A DNA stretch of 30,286 nucleotides from a bacterium (GTDB taxonomy: Bacteria > Patescibacteria > Dojkabacteria > SC72). A model generated the notes under the pieces. The model worked only from the letters and a program-made list of their open reading frames with translations, was not told the DNA's origin and did no database searches. Location: contig JAKPKF010000049.1 of NCBI GenBank assembly GCA_029553845.1, positions 1 to 30,286 on the forward strand, written 5' to 3'. Below are positions 23,997-30,286 of this stretch, piece after piece; within the stretch, counting starts at the first letter, position 1; each line of letters opens with the position of its first letter. The translations under genes and the position numbers were made by a program.

Positions 23997-25247
23997 TTAT
24001 AATTCCTTTATTTTTTTAGACAAACATTTAGTAAAAATGTTTTTCATTCTTACATCCGAAACTTCTACAGTAGCTTCTTTTCCCATACCTTCATTCCACT
24101 CATCTAAGTACTCAATAAACTCAGGGTCACGTCCTAAACCAACATAATCACTATTCTGTCTAACAGCTGTTGATTCCATTGGTGTGCCATCTGGATTAGT
24201 AAATGCGTTAGGCCCTTCACCAAATGCAGGAGCTTGTTGAATGTTAGTTTCATTAATTGCAGCCTCTTCAATGCGGTCCATAGCAGCTTTTTGTTCAGGT
24301 GTAAGTGTTACATCACCCCGCTTTTGTTTTTTTGAGTCGTAAGTACTATCTACTGTTGTTGAACTACCATCAGCTGCTTTATTATCGTCTTTATCAAAGT
24401 CGTCTATTAACTCAAGAACAGTTTTTTCTGGTTTTCCAGTTTGTTTCAACTCTTCCAAGATTTTTTCTCGAGTGGAAGCGTTTAAGTTGTTGTCTCCAGG
24501 GTCATTAGTATTAGTTGGCTCAAAATTGTTTTGAGCCGCAGCCTTAGCTTGTTCGTAAGCAGCAACGTCTGCTTCCAGTGCTGCTAAAAGAGCATCTCGG
24601 TCTTCAACAAACTTTCTACTGTATTCAAACTTTCTACTGTTGCTTGTGCTTCCGTCATAAGTATAGCCTAAGTCTTCACTAAGTGCATCCCAGTATTTTA
24701 CCTCAGATGCGCGATATGCATCCTCGAGCTGCTGTAGAGACTCGTAGTCTGTTTCCCAATTTGGGTCATACACTTTGGTAGCCTCTACCACTTCATCGAT
24801 AGCGTCCCAATAAGCTTTATACGCAGCGGCAGCTTCGGCCTCTAATGCTTTATACTTTTCTAGTTTAGCAGCAGTTGCTTTCGCTTTTGCTTCTGCGGCT
24901 TCTGCGGCTGCGGCTTCTTTAGCTGCAACTGTTTCTGCAGCTGCCTTAGCTTCTGCTTCTTTAACAGCACTAGTAGCTTCTTTTATACCGGGATTTATAC
25001 CTAGCCAGTTGGCATTTGAACTAGAACCAGAAGAACCGCTAGAACTGGAAGAACCACTACTTTTACTAGAACTAGAGCTACTTTTACTAGAACTAGAACT
25101 CTTTTTTTCTTTCTTCTCTTTCTTCTCTTTCTTCTCTTTCTCGTCTTTCTCGTCTTTCTTTTCTTTTGCAACGGTAGCAGCTTCTTTTATACCAGTATTT
25201 ATACCTGCCCAATCGATTTCTGCTCCACCCATAAAGTATTTATTCAT
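23997..25247 (-). CDS. Ejection-type protein with YFMGG start and S74-like end (416 residues)
   Basis: The start MNKYFMGGAEIDWAGINTG was chosen because AGGAG precedes it; the frame upstream overlaps the KTSC gene. The N-terminus has IDWAGINTGIKEAAT; after a Lys/Glu run (EKKEKKEKK) and a Ser-rich linker, a related NWLGINPGIKEATS segment repeats it. Long Ala/Glu coiled-coil helices follow, then an EF-like DKDDNKAADG, TLTPEQK (shared with the 772-residue protein) and VSDVRMKNI at the C-terminus. It is likely a DNA-ejection internal protein, by its likeness to the 201- and 772-residue proteins. Confidence 0.65.
   Translation of the reverse strand: MNKYFMGGAEIDWAGINTGIKEAATVAKEKKDEKDEKEKKEKKEKKEKKSSSSSKSSSSSSKSSGSSSSSGSSGSSSNANWLGINPGIKEATSAVKEAEAKAAAETVAAKEAAAAEAAEAKAKATAAKLEKYKALEAEAAAAYKAYWDAIDEVVEATKVYDPNWETDYESLQQLEDAYRASEVKYWDALSEDLGYTYDGSTSNSRKFEYSRKFVEDRDALLAALEADVAAYEQAKAAAQNNFEPTNTNDPGDNNLNASTREKILEELKQTGKPEKTVLELIDDFDKDDNKAADGSSTTVDSTYDSKKQKRGDVTLTPEQKAAMDRIEEAAINETNIQQAPAFGEGPNAFTNPDGTPMESTAVRQNSDYVGLGRDPEFIEYLDEWNEGMGKEATVEVSDVRMKNIFTKCLSKKIKEL
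25108..25161 (-). repeat. 9-bp tandem repeat coding for Lys/Glu
   Basis: Six 9-bp units (plus-strand TCTTTCTTC with variants ending TCG or TTT) within the 416-residue gene, coding for KKE/KDE repeats. Prone to slippage, so the length may vary between phages. Confidence 0.8.
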
Positions 25248-25257
25248 TTGTTTTCTC

Positions 25258-25557
25258 CTATTGTTTTCCATAAGTCACGCCATTAGTTCTTAAGTTCCAA
25301 ATGTATCTTCCAGGTGATGCCGAACTCATTATGTTAACATAGTGCTTTTGATTTGGGTCAGCGTACCAGTATACATCAGAGCCACCCTTAAACTTAACTA
25401 ACAAACGTTTTTTTCGTTTATCCCACATAACAGCATCTACATTAGAACTATTAAGTGGGTACCACTCATCTACACCAGCATCAAAGTCTTGTTCTTTTTT
25501 TGAACCAGAGTTTTCTACCCAGGGATTTTCTTCTTCACTTTTTCGCCAAAATGACAT
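25258..25557 (-). CDS. KTSC-domain protein (99 residues)
   Basis: The C-terminal two thirds match the KTSC domain: LNSSNVDAVMWDKRKKRLLV, VYWYADPNQ, SSASPGRYIWNLR. The domain is common in phages and lysyl-tRNA-synthetase relatives; its function is not established. The N-terminus is acidic and Ser-rich (FWRKSEEENPWVENSGS). It is preceded by late element copy 6 and followed by the ejection protein gene. Confidence 0.8.
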   Translation of the reverse strand: MSFWRKSEEENPWVENSGSKKEQDFDAGVDEWYPLNSSNVDAVMWDKRKKRLLVKFKGGSDVYWYADPNQKHYVNIMSSASPGRYIWNLRTNGVTYGKQ

Positions 25558-25564
25558 GCTATCT

Positions 25565-25585
25565 CCTATTTATTATAATTAGACG
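25565..25585 (-). promoter_or_regulatory. Late 21-bp element, copy 6
   Basis: Between the HNH gene and the KTSC gene, overlapping the HNH stop codon. Confidence 0.65.
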
Positions 25586-25887
25586 TTGTTATAGTTTTGC
25601 TGCAACTCTTTCATCTTTTTAACAAACTTCTTTAGATTTTTAAGTACTAGTTCTAAATTACGTTGTTTCGCCAAAAAGTGTATAAGTTCGTGGCTCATTG
25701 GATTTAAACAAATAAACTTTTTTGGGTCTAAGTCGTCATAATGTTGACTATCTAAGTGGTGGAGTTGCCAACCTTTACGTAGTGGCTGTCCTGTTACTTG
25801 GTCCACTTTTTGTAGTTTTTTCATCTTAAGTCTAAATTTTTTCCACTGTTTAGTTGCTCTAAACTTATTTTGTTCTTTTACTGTCAT
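25579..25887 (-). CDS. HNH-type nuclease (102 residues)
   Basis: HH at 43-44, Asn62, His66 and His70 give the His-Asn-His pattern (LHHLDSQHYDDL ... LNPMSHELIH) that binds one metal for DNA cutting. Basic and Lys-rich throughout. No zinc Cys pairs. Free-standing HNH proteins near terminases often assist packaging, but this one is far from terL; a homing or other DNA-processing role is possible. Confidence 0.75.
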   Translation of the reverse strand: MTVKEQNKFRATKQWKKFRLKMKKLQKVDQVTGQPLRKGWQLHHLDSQHYDDLDPKKFICLNPMSHELIHFLAKQRNLELVLKNLKKFVKKMKELQQNYNNV

Positions 25888-25900
25888 TGTTGTTCTCCAA

Positions 25901-25940
25901 ATAAAATGAGCCAGTAGGCTGTCTTAATTCCCACTGGCTC
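25901..25940 (-). terminator. Intrinsic terminator after the 116-residue gene
   Basis: GAGCCAGT (25940-25933 on minus) pairs with ACTGGCTC (25915-25908), followed by ATTTTATTT. It is between the 116-residue gene and the HNH gene. Confidence 0.75.
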
Positions 25941-25964
25941 TAGGTGATTTATAGTAAATTAGTA

Positions 25965-26315
25965 CTATTTTTTTCTTTTCAGCTTTTTCTCTTTTTTTAA
26001 CAAGTCTACTGTTGGAAATTCTTGCCACTCTTTCCATAGCTGAACTATGTCCTCAGTTGTTGGTATAACAATGTCGCCAGCGTCATTTATAAGTGGCTCT
26101 TCAAACAACTTACTGCAGCAAAGTTCAAAGCCTTCATCGTTAGTTACGAAGTATGATTTGTTATAGTCTTCCGGCCATTCAACGATTAGTATAAACTTTG
26201 TTTTTAATTTAAGATGTTCTTCATGAATGTCACGAGCTTCATCTAAGTCTTTATCGTTGTACGCCTCAACTACTGTTATTACTGTTCCTCTAAAAGTATC
26301 ATCTGTTCTTTGCAT
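25965..26315 (-). CDS. Unknown 116-residue protein
   Basis: Starts MQRTDDTFRGTVITVVEAY with AGGAG upstream. Acidic, helical, with a Lys-rich end (KKEKKLKRKK). The central part has NKSYFVTNDEGFELCC. Followed by a terminator. The function is not recognised; it forms a unit with the lipoprotein upstream (12-bp gap). Confidence 0.55.
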   Translation of the reverse strand: MQRTDDTFRGTVITVVEAYNDKDLDEARDIHEEHLKLKTKFILIVEWPEDYNKSYFVTNDEGFELCCSKLFEEPLINDAGDIVIPTTEDIVQLWKEWQEFPTVDLLKKEKKLKRKK

Positions 26316-26327
26316 TTATTGCTCCTG

Positions 26328-27095
26328 TTAGTTTGTGAAAACTCTTCTTAGAGAGTCGATTGATTTAGTATTTTTAGTTAGTATGTCTTTTTCTAAAAGT
26401 AGTTCTTCTGCATAACTAATCAGTTTATTAAGAAGTTCTAAGTGGTCCATAGTATCGTAGTTTTCTTCTCTCATTTGCTCAACTAATTTAGCTACTTCAT
26501 TTACACCGATGTATCTGTAAACGTCGTTTGTAGAAAACACATCTTTAGGATTGTATCTTCTAATTGCGTTGAAAATTGCTGTAGGGGCCATTCCTGCTTC
26601 ACTAGTCTCGCCTAGGTCCATTCTACTAACGTACGTATAAGTGATTCGCATTCCAGTGTATTTGAACCTACTCCACCAGTCTCGTCCTATTTGTGTAGTT
26701 GTTCCATTTTGGGGCTCAGTGATTAACAAAACTAATTCTCCATTTTCTTCAACTATTGTTCCAGCAACATAGTGATTGTTTTTCTTTTTATTTTTATTTT
26801 CTAACAATAGTAGACCAGTGTCTATTCCACGTTCATACATTAAGATTGAAACTACTTGAGCAAAGTCATCACAGTCGACAACATAACCTGTTTTATCCCA
26901 AGCGCGTCCATTAACTTCTTTCTGTCCTTCAGTTAAAAATTTGTTGTACTTTCCATATCTAACATAATTGTTAGCTGTTTTTCTTGCTTCGTAGTTTAGT
27001 GCTGATTTGATTTTATAAAGTTCTGATTTTGGAAGTGTTGAGCAGCCTGTTAAGAATGTGGCTGCTAATAAGATTGTAAAAAATTTTGTATTCAC
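26328..27095 (-). CDS. Transglutaminase/BTLCP-like lipoprotein (255 residues)
   Basis: GTG 27095 was chosen: GAGG precedes it, and the protein then begins MNTKFFTILLAATFLTGCST, a lipoprotein signal with Cys18 after the LTG lipobox. The mature part has YVVDCDDFAQVV (Cys75) and NNHYVAG (His108), the Cys-His arrangement of bacterial transglutaminase-like cysteine proteinases (LapG/BTLCP relatives), followed by an acidic LITEP. It would be at the host envelope. It may modify or cut a surface protein, for example to block superinfection, but this is inference. An inverted repeat (27156-27176) lies upstream. Confidence 0.75.
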   Translation of the reverse strand: MNTKFFTILLAATFLTGCSTLPKSELYKIKSALNYEARKTANNYVRYGKYNKFLTEGQKEVNGRAWDKTGYVVDCDDFAQVVSILMYERGIDTGLLLLENKNKKKNNHYVAGTIVEENGELVLLITEPQNGTTTQIGRDWWSRFKYTGMRITYTYVSRMDLGETSEAGMAPTAIFNAIRRYNPKDVFSTNDVYRYIGVNEVAKLVEQMREENYDTMDHLELLNKLISYAEELLLEKDILTKNTKSIDSLRRVFTN

Positions 27096-27155
27096 GACGT
27101 ACCTCTTTAATTGATTAGTTGAAAAGAGTCTGTACGTTATCTCAACGTTCATTTA

Positions 27156-27176
27156 ATTAGTATTGCTTATACTAAT
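27156..27176. promoter_or_regulatory. Inverted repeat upstream of the lipoprotein gene
   Basis: ATTAGTAT (27156-27163) and ATACTAAT (27169-27176) form a perfect 8-bp inverted repeat. It lies about 60 bp before the GTG start. It may be an operator or a small hairpin; it is not followed by a T tract in the minus direction. Confidence 0.35.
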
Positions 27177-27210
27177 AGATTAACATCTATAATTTTAATT
27201 TTCTCTTTCA

Positions 27211-27513
27211 TCATTGTTCTCCATAAGCTTGTGATTTCTCATAGTATTTATGTATTTTGCTCCTATATTGATAATTAGAAGCATCATACTTGCCATGTAC
27301 GGGGTGTCCCCATTGTGCTAATGTCCACTTAAAGTTTTGTAGTTTATACTCATCATAAAGTCGTAGTGCTATAGTCTGGTCTATTCCAGCAATTGCAGCT
27401 TCGTTTTTCACAACAACAAGATTTTCTCGTTCATCGTGTTCTCTAAAATATTTTGTGAAGTTGAAAAGTATTTTTTTCATTTCCCAACGTTGGCGTTTTT
27501 TATTTTTCTTCAT
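27211..27513 (-). CDS. Unknown 100-residue protein
   Basis: The start MKKNKKRQRWEMKKILFNF has AGGAG upstream; the longer frame lacks one. A very basic N-terminus is followed by a mixed region (KYFREHDERENLVVVKNEAAI) and an aromatic-rich end (WTLAQWGHPVHGKYDASNY). Not recognised. A 15-codon frame (MMKEKIKIIDVNLLV) overlaps its stop codon and is too short to call. Confidence 0.55.
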   Translation of the reverse strand: MKKNKKRQRWEMKKILFNFTKYFREHDERENLVVVKNEAAIAGIDQTIALRLYDEYKLQNFKWTLAQWGHPVHGKYDASNYQYRSKIHKYYEKSQAYGEQ

Positions 27514-27551
27514 TTTTTCTCCTAATGCCCAGGCTTTCGCTGAGAACATCT

Positions 27552-27974
27552 TTAATTTTTAGAAAAATCTCCAAAATTAAATCCAGACTTAAGCTTAAAG
27601 GGCTCATATTTTTCAAATGGATTTTTTTCCCAGAAAGCATCGTCCGTGTAGTCGTCAACTAAAATGTCACCAACTTGGAAATGCCCTCCTGGAAACTTTT
27701 CTATACAAAATTTTATAGCCTCTTCGTCTATGTCGATACCATATAAGTCTTCGTATTCGATAAAGTCGTAAGTATTCATTACAGCTGCTAAAAGTTGTCC
27801 ATATCCAACACAGGGGTCTAAAATGGGCTTTCGTTCTTTTAAGTCTAAAAGCCTTGCCATATACTCTGCTAGTTCTCTTGGTGTATATATTGCGCCTTGC
27901 TTTTGTTTTTCTTTTTTAGAAAGATGGACGGCACCTTTTTCAAAATATTCAATTCTTAAGTTTTCCGCTTCCAT
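27552..27974 (-). CDS. SAM-binding half of an N6-adenine methyltransferase (140 residues)
   Basis: Residues 28-60 read GAIYTPRELAEYMARLL and ILDPCVGYGQLL: motif X and SAM-binding motif I (D53-P-C-x-G-x-G). GIDIDEEA (79-86) is motif II with D81, and VGD (101-103) is motif III. The chain then ends in NPFEKYEPFK, before any NPPY motif IV, so it cannot be a complete methyltransferase. The NPPY part is in three other genes: 1-406, 28701-29447 and 29453-30163. I infer that these are two subunits of one enzyme. A degenerate remnant is the alternative. Confidence 0.75.
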   Translation of the reverse strand: MEAENLRIEYFEKGAVHLSKKEKQKQGAIYTPRELAEYMARLLDLKERKPILDPCVGYGQLLAAVMNTYDFIEYEDLYGIDIDEEAIKFCIEKFPGGHFQVGDILVDDYTDDAFWEKNPFEKYEPFKLKSGFNFGDFSKN

Positions 27975-28027
27975 ATTTTTTTTTATTTTCTCCTTCTGTC
28001 TGCAATTTCTTGTTGCACAGACTGTTT

Positions 28028-28540
28028 CTAAATTTTCCTCCGTTTAATTAGTTTAGTCATCTCAATGTCAGCCGGGATGTCCTCTATATAAAGACGTAGA
28101 CATTTGAATTTGACAATTTTATTATGTCTTCTGTCTGACGGGTAGTCAAATATATTGTTGCTATCTGCTATTTGTTCGTTGACATATTTTATGAAAGCCT
28201 CGTCTCTTTTAATAATGACGCCTTTTTGTAAGTCGGCGTTATAAAAAAAGAAATAGTCTGGCTCTGCATAGTCCCACCAGCCTCTTTGGTTTTCGTATGA
28301 CAGCTCTATCCATATATACTCGCCAGGCCTTTTATATTTGGCGTCATGATAATTGAGCTTGACTTCCCAAAGTTCTTGTTTGTCACCTCTTGTTAGTATA
28401 TAGTCAACATCAATTTCCTGGTATTCTGTTGTTCCTCTTACATCAACGTAGTCCCAGTTATTGGCGGTGAAGTAGTCCTCCGCTAAGTCCTCGATTTGCT
28501 GTCCTAGACTCAGCGAGGTTTTAAAGTCCCTTATTGCCAC
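28028..28540 (-). CDS. PD-(D/E)XK nuclease-like protein (170 residues)
   Basis: GTG start overlapping the preceding small gene by 10 bases. The core is EIDVDYILTRGDKQELWEVKL: acidic D44/D46, then E59-V-K61, the metal-binding signature of the PD-(D/E)XK restriction-nuclease fold. Surrounding strands and helices (LSLGQQIEDLAEDYFTANNW) suit the fold. Lying between the methyltransferase halves, it could be the nuclease of a restriction-modification-like cassette, or a DNA-processing or recombination nuclease. No resolvase-specific motif was seen. Confidence 0.7.
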   Translation of the reverse strand: MAIRDFKTSLSLGQQIEDLAEDYFTANNWDYVDVRGTTEYQEIDVDYILTRGDKQELWEVKLNYHDAKYKRPGEYIWIELSYENQRGWWDYAEPDYFFFYNADLQKGVIIKRDEAFIKYVNEQIADSNNIFDYPSDRRHNKIVKFKCLRLYIEDIPADIEMTKLIKRRKI

Positions 28541-28686
28541 CGTTTAGGTACTATCTTAAATTTCTTATACATAAAGTAGGGAAGAGCCACATAGAGGAAA
28601 ACTGCGACTTTCTTTGACACTCGGCGGACTATAAAGCATTTTAAGTCATACCGGAAAAAAGATTTTATTCTTGCTATTGTTCTCAT
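28531..28686 (-). CDS. Small basic membrane protein (51 residues)
   Basis: MRTIARIKSFFRYDLKCFIV then a hydrophobic helix (VAVFLYVALPYFMY) and a basic end (KKFKIVPKRWQ). It fills the 160-bp space between two genes and its stop overlaps the next start. There is no clear ribosome-binding site. May be real or a leftover frame. Confidence 0.4.
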   Translation of the reverse strand: MRTIARIKSFFRYDLKCFIVRRVSKKVAVFLYVALPYFMYKKFKIVPKRWQ

Positions 28687-28700
28687 GTTTAGTTAGTAAC

Positions 28701-29447
28701 TTATGTTTTGATAGTTTCATAGCCGTCGAAAATATAGGGGATGAATTGATAATAAATATGTGCATCTTTGATAACTATTTTTAGCCATTTTTTCATAGTG
28801 TCAGAGGTGATATATTTATAAAAGTCTAGCATTTCTTTTTCAGTCTCAAATGCAACACCCACAATTTTATAATTTTTACTAAGCCATTTTGAAAAGCTTT
28901 CTTTCCAGAAAGTGCCGTCTTTAGTTCGTCCCTTTATGATGTAGCCATGACGAGTGTTTAAAACACCGTATTTGAAGCCATCATCAAGACTTAAACTTTT
29001 ATTAAAAAAAGTGTGCGTATTTAAAGGCACAAAATAGTCTTCTTCTTCGTAGACTTTCATATGTTGCTTAATTGAGTTTTCGCGTGCTTTCTTAAACATT
29101 GGGTGACTTTCGTCTATAAGATATTTTTCATAATTAAAGTCAGACTTTCTAGAAACTTTAAAAATAGCTAAGTTCATGGTAAAACTTGCATCAAAATAAT
29201 CTTCTGCCTCTAATGCTGGAATTTCTTTCACAACCTCTAATTTTCCTTCAAAAGATTTTCTATGTTTCTGGGCGTCTGGTTTATTTTTCTTCCATTTCCA
29301 AAATGAGTCTTCTAGCCAGCGGAGAGGCTGTAAACTTATAATTTTACCACCCTGTCTATCAACAACTTCCTCAGTTAGCTTTGCTAAAATTGGCAAGTGC
29401 ATCTTTCCATAAGGAGGGTTCATTATAACGGTGTCAAACTTTTTCAT
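28701..29447 (-). CDS. NPPY-motif adenine-methyltransferase-like protein, paralogue B (248 residues)
   Basis: Starts MKKFDTVIMNPPYGKMHLPI, holding motif IV. The N-terminal about 140 residues are very close to paralogue C (29453-30163). The middle (about 140-195, NTHTFFNKSLSLDDGFKYG) is different, and the end (QFIPYIFDGYE) is again conserved. This fits a shared catalytic core with a variable target-recognition part. No motif I. It starts 5 bp after the stop of C; the leader GACTAATTATTATG is like that of paralogue A. It may pair with the SAM-binding protein at 27552-27974. Confidence 0.8.
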   Translation of the reverse strand: MKKFDTVIMNPPYGKMHLPILAKLTEEVVDRQGGKIISLQPLRWLEDSFWKWKKNKPDAQKHRKSFEGKLEVVKEIPALEAEDYFDASFTMNLAIFKVSRKSDFNYEKYLIDESHPMFKKARENSIKQHMKVYEEEDYFVPLNTHTFFNKSLSLDDGFKYGVLNTRHGYIIKGRTKDGTFWKESFSKWLSKNYKIVGVAFETEKEMLDFYKYITSDTMKKWLKIVIKDAHIYYQFIPYIFDGYETIKT

Positions 29448-29452
29448 AATAA

Positions 29453-30163
29453 TTAGTCGTTTTCGTAGCCGTCGAAAATATAGGGGATGAAGCTATATGG
29501 ATATCCACATTTATCAACAAAAAGCTTTAGCCATTTTATCATGGTTTCAGAATTAATATATTCATAAAAAGCCATCATCTCTTCTTTGGTTTTAAATGCA
29601 ACACCTTCAAGAGGAGTCTTATATAGACTATCTTTCCAATATGTTCCGTCAGGTGTTTTTCCGTCTATTAAGTAGCATTGATCTTTGTTTAGTCGGTACA
29701 TCGTCGGCATATTTATGGCTGCAATACGTCTTAAGGGTACAAAGTATTTTTCTTCTTCATAAGACGTGATGTGTTTTTTTATCGGGTTTTTAAAAGCCTG
29801 TTTAAGCATTGGATGGTTCTCGTCTATAAGATATTTTTCATAATTAAAGTTTGATTTTCTAGAAACTTTAAAAACTGCTAAGTTCATCATAAAACTAGCA
29901 GAGTCTTTAAAATATGCGTTAGCTTCATATGACGGGATTTCTTTTATGACTTCTATTTTTCCCTCAAAAGACTCTCTGTATTTTTTAGCATCCGGATTAT
30001 TTTTCTTCCATTTCCAAAATGGGTCTTCTAGCCAGCGGAGAGGCTGTAGGCTTATAATGGTGCCGGCATGTTTATCGACAATTTCCCCAGTTAGCTTTGC
30101 TAAAATTGGCAAGTGCATCTTTCCATAAGGAGGGTTCATTATAATGGTGTCAAACTTTTTCAT
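29453..30163 (-). CDS. NPPY-motif adenine-methyltransferase-like protein, paralogue C (236 residues)
   Basis: Starts MKKFDTIIMNPPYGKMHLPI, with GGAGAAAAG upstream supporting ATG 30163. Its core matches paralogues A and B; the middle (about 143-185, RRIAAINMPTMYRLNKDQCYL) is specific to C, and the end SFIPYIFDGYE is shared with B. The reading frame is also open upstream to the window edge (30164-30286) with in-frame codons, so a longer form cannot be excluded. Tandem, 5 bp before B. Function as for B. Confidence 0.78.
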   Translation of the reverse strand: MKKFDTIIMNPPYGKMHLPILAKLTGEIVDKHAGTIISLQPLRWLEDPFWKWKKNNPDAKKYRESFEGKIEVIKEIPSYEANAYFKDSASFMMNLAVFKVSRKSNFNYEKYLIDENHPMLKQAFKNPIKKHITSYEEEKYFVPLRRIAAINMPTMYRLNKDQCYLIDGKTPDGTYWKDSLYKTPLEGVAFKTKEEMMAFYEYINSETMIKWLKLFVDKCGYPYSFIPYIFDGYEND

Positions 30164-30286
30164 TTTCTTTTCTCCAATCTCGACAATATTAGTCTTGTAT
30201 ATTTTTTTCAAGATTTCTTTTTCGTCTTCTGTCCAAACATTATCAACATTACAAAGACTAACGTCTTGTCCAACAGTCTTCATATG
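30164..30286 (-). other. In-frame open region upstream of paralogue C (edge of window)
   Basis: 41 codons in frame with paralogue C, with an in-frame ATG at 30283 (MKTVGQDVSLCNVDNVW). It may be an N-terminal extension of C, the end of another gene, or non-coding. The ribosome site next to ATG 30163 favours the short form. It cannot be resolved here because of the window edge. Confidence 0.4.

Noticed and set aside
1..30286. Complete circular genome closing at the window ends
   Set aside because: Joining the ends would put a stop about 9 codons into the continuation of paralogue A, instead of the roughly 110 more residues seen in B and C. The window is more likely a slice.
1..30286. tRNA genes
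   Set aside because: No cloverleaf with a T-loop GTTCRA and matching acceptor ends was found by eye.

Overview
This window is the late (structural and lysis) region, plus flanking accessory genes, of an AT-rich, tailed double-stranded DNA phage. It is most likely a podovirus-type (short-tailed) phage. I see a large terminase, a portal, a major capsid protein with a probable scaffold, a connector-like protein, several alanine/lysine-rich internal virion (ejection) proteins, a very large nozzle-like protein and a receptor-binding fibre. I see no tape-measure or tail-tube genes. The host is not identifiable from the sequence. Strong AGGAG ribosome-binding sites argue against Bacteroidetes-style translation initiation. 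A lipoprotein gene, a spanin-like gene pair and a T7-lysozyme-type amidase lean towards a Gram-negative host. A free-standing glycyl-radical (NrdD-like) domain suggests an anaerobic or facultative host.

Layout. Positions 1-406 (minus) hold the start of an adenine-methyltransferase-like paralogue. Positions 407-899 are non-coding and full of direct and inverted repeats, ending in a long RNA hairpin just before the only large plus-strand gene (900-2264, unknown, possibly an initiator or regulator). Positions 2265-2700 are non-coding: terminators, a perfect 36-bp inverted repeat enclosing three 18-bp-spaced AT-rich iterons, and a possible 17-codon CxxC peptide. A 64-residue NrdD glycyl-radical domain follows (2701-2895, plus). 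From 2858 to the right edge everything is on the minus strand, so transcription runs right to left. In transcription order the genes are: two NPPY methyltransferase paralogues, a small membrane protein, a PD-(D/E)XK nuclease, the SAM-binding half of a methyltransferase, a small protein, a transglutaminase-like lipoprotein, an HNH protein, a KTSC protein, an ejection-type protein, several small virion-like proteins, a sigma-region-2-like protein, a connector/ejection fusion, two further ejection proteins, an S74-like fragment, portal, scaffold, capsid, nozzle, fibre, two holin-like proteins, a Cys/His protein, terminase, a spanin-like pair and amidase.

How it works together. A conserved 21-bp element lies just upstream of six late genes, twice directly after a strong terminator. 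It is the best candidate for the phage late promoter, possibly read by a phage RNA polymerase or by the small sigma-like protein. The ejection proteins share a YFMGG-type motif, TPEQK segments, EF-hand-like loops and pieces of an S74-type domain that are scattered over several genes.

Most unusual points: (i) a split adenine methyltransferase, with motif I in one gene and NPPY in three others; (ii) the stand-alone glycyl-radical domain without the rest of NrdD; (iii) the connector/ejection fusion with EF-hand loops; (iv) the structured, repeat-rich plus-strand region that could be an origin or control region. All functional calls come from reading motifs by eye; no searches were run.
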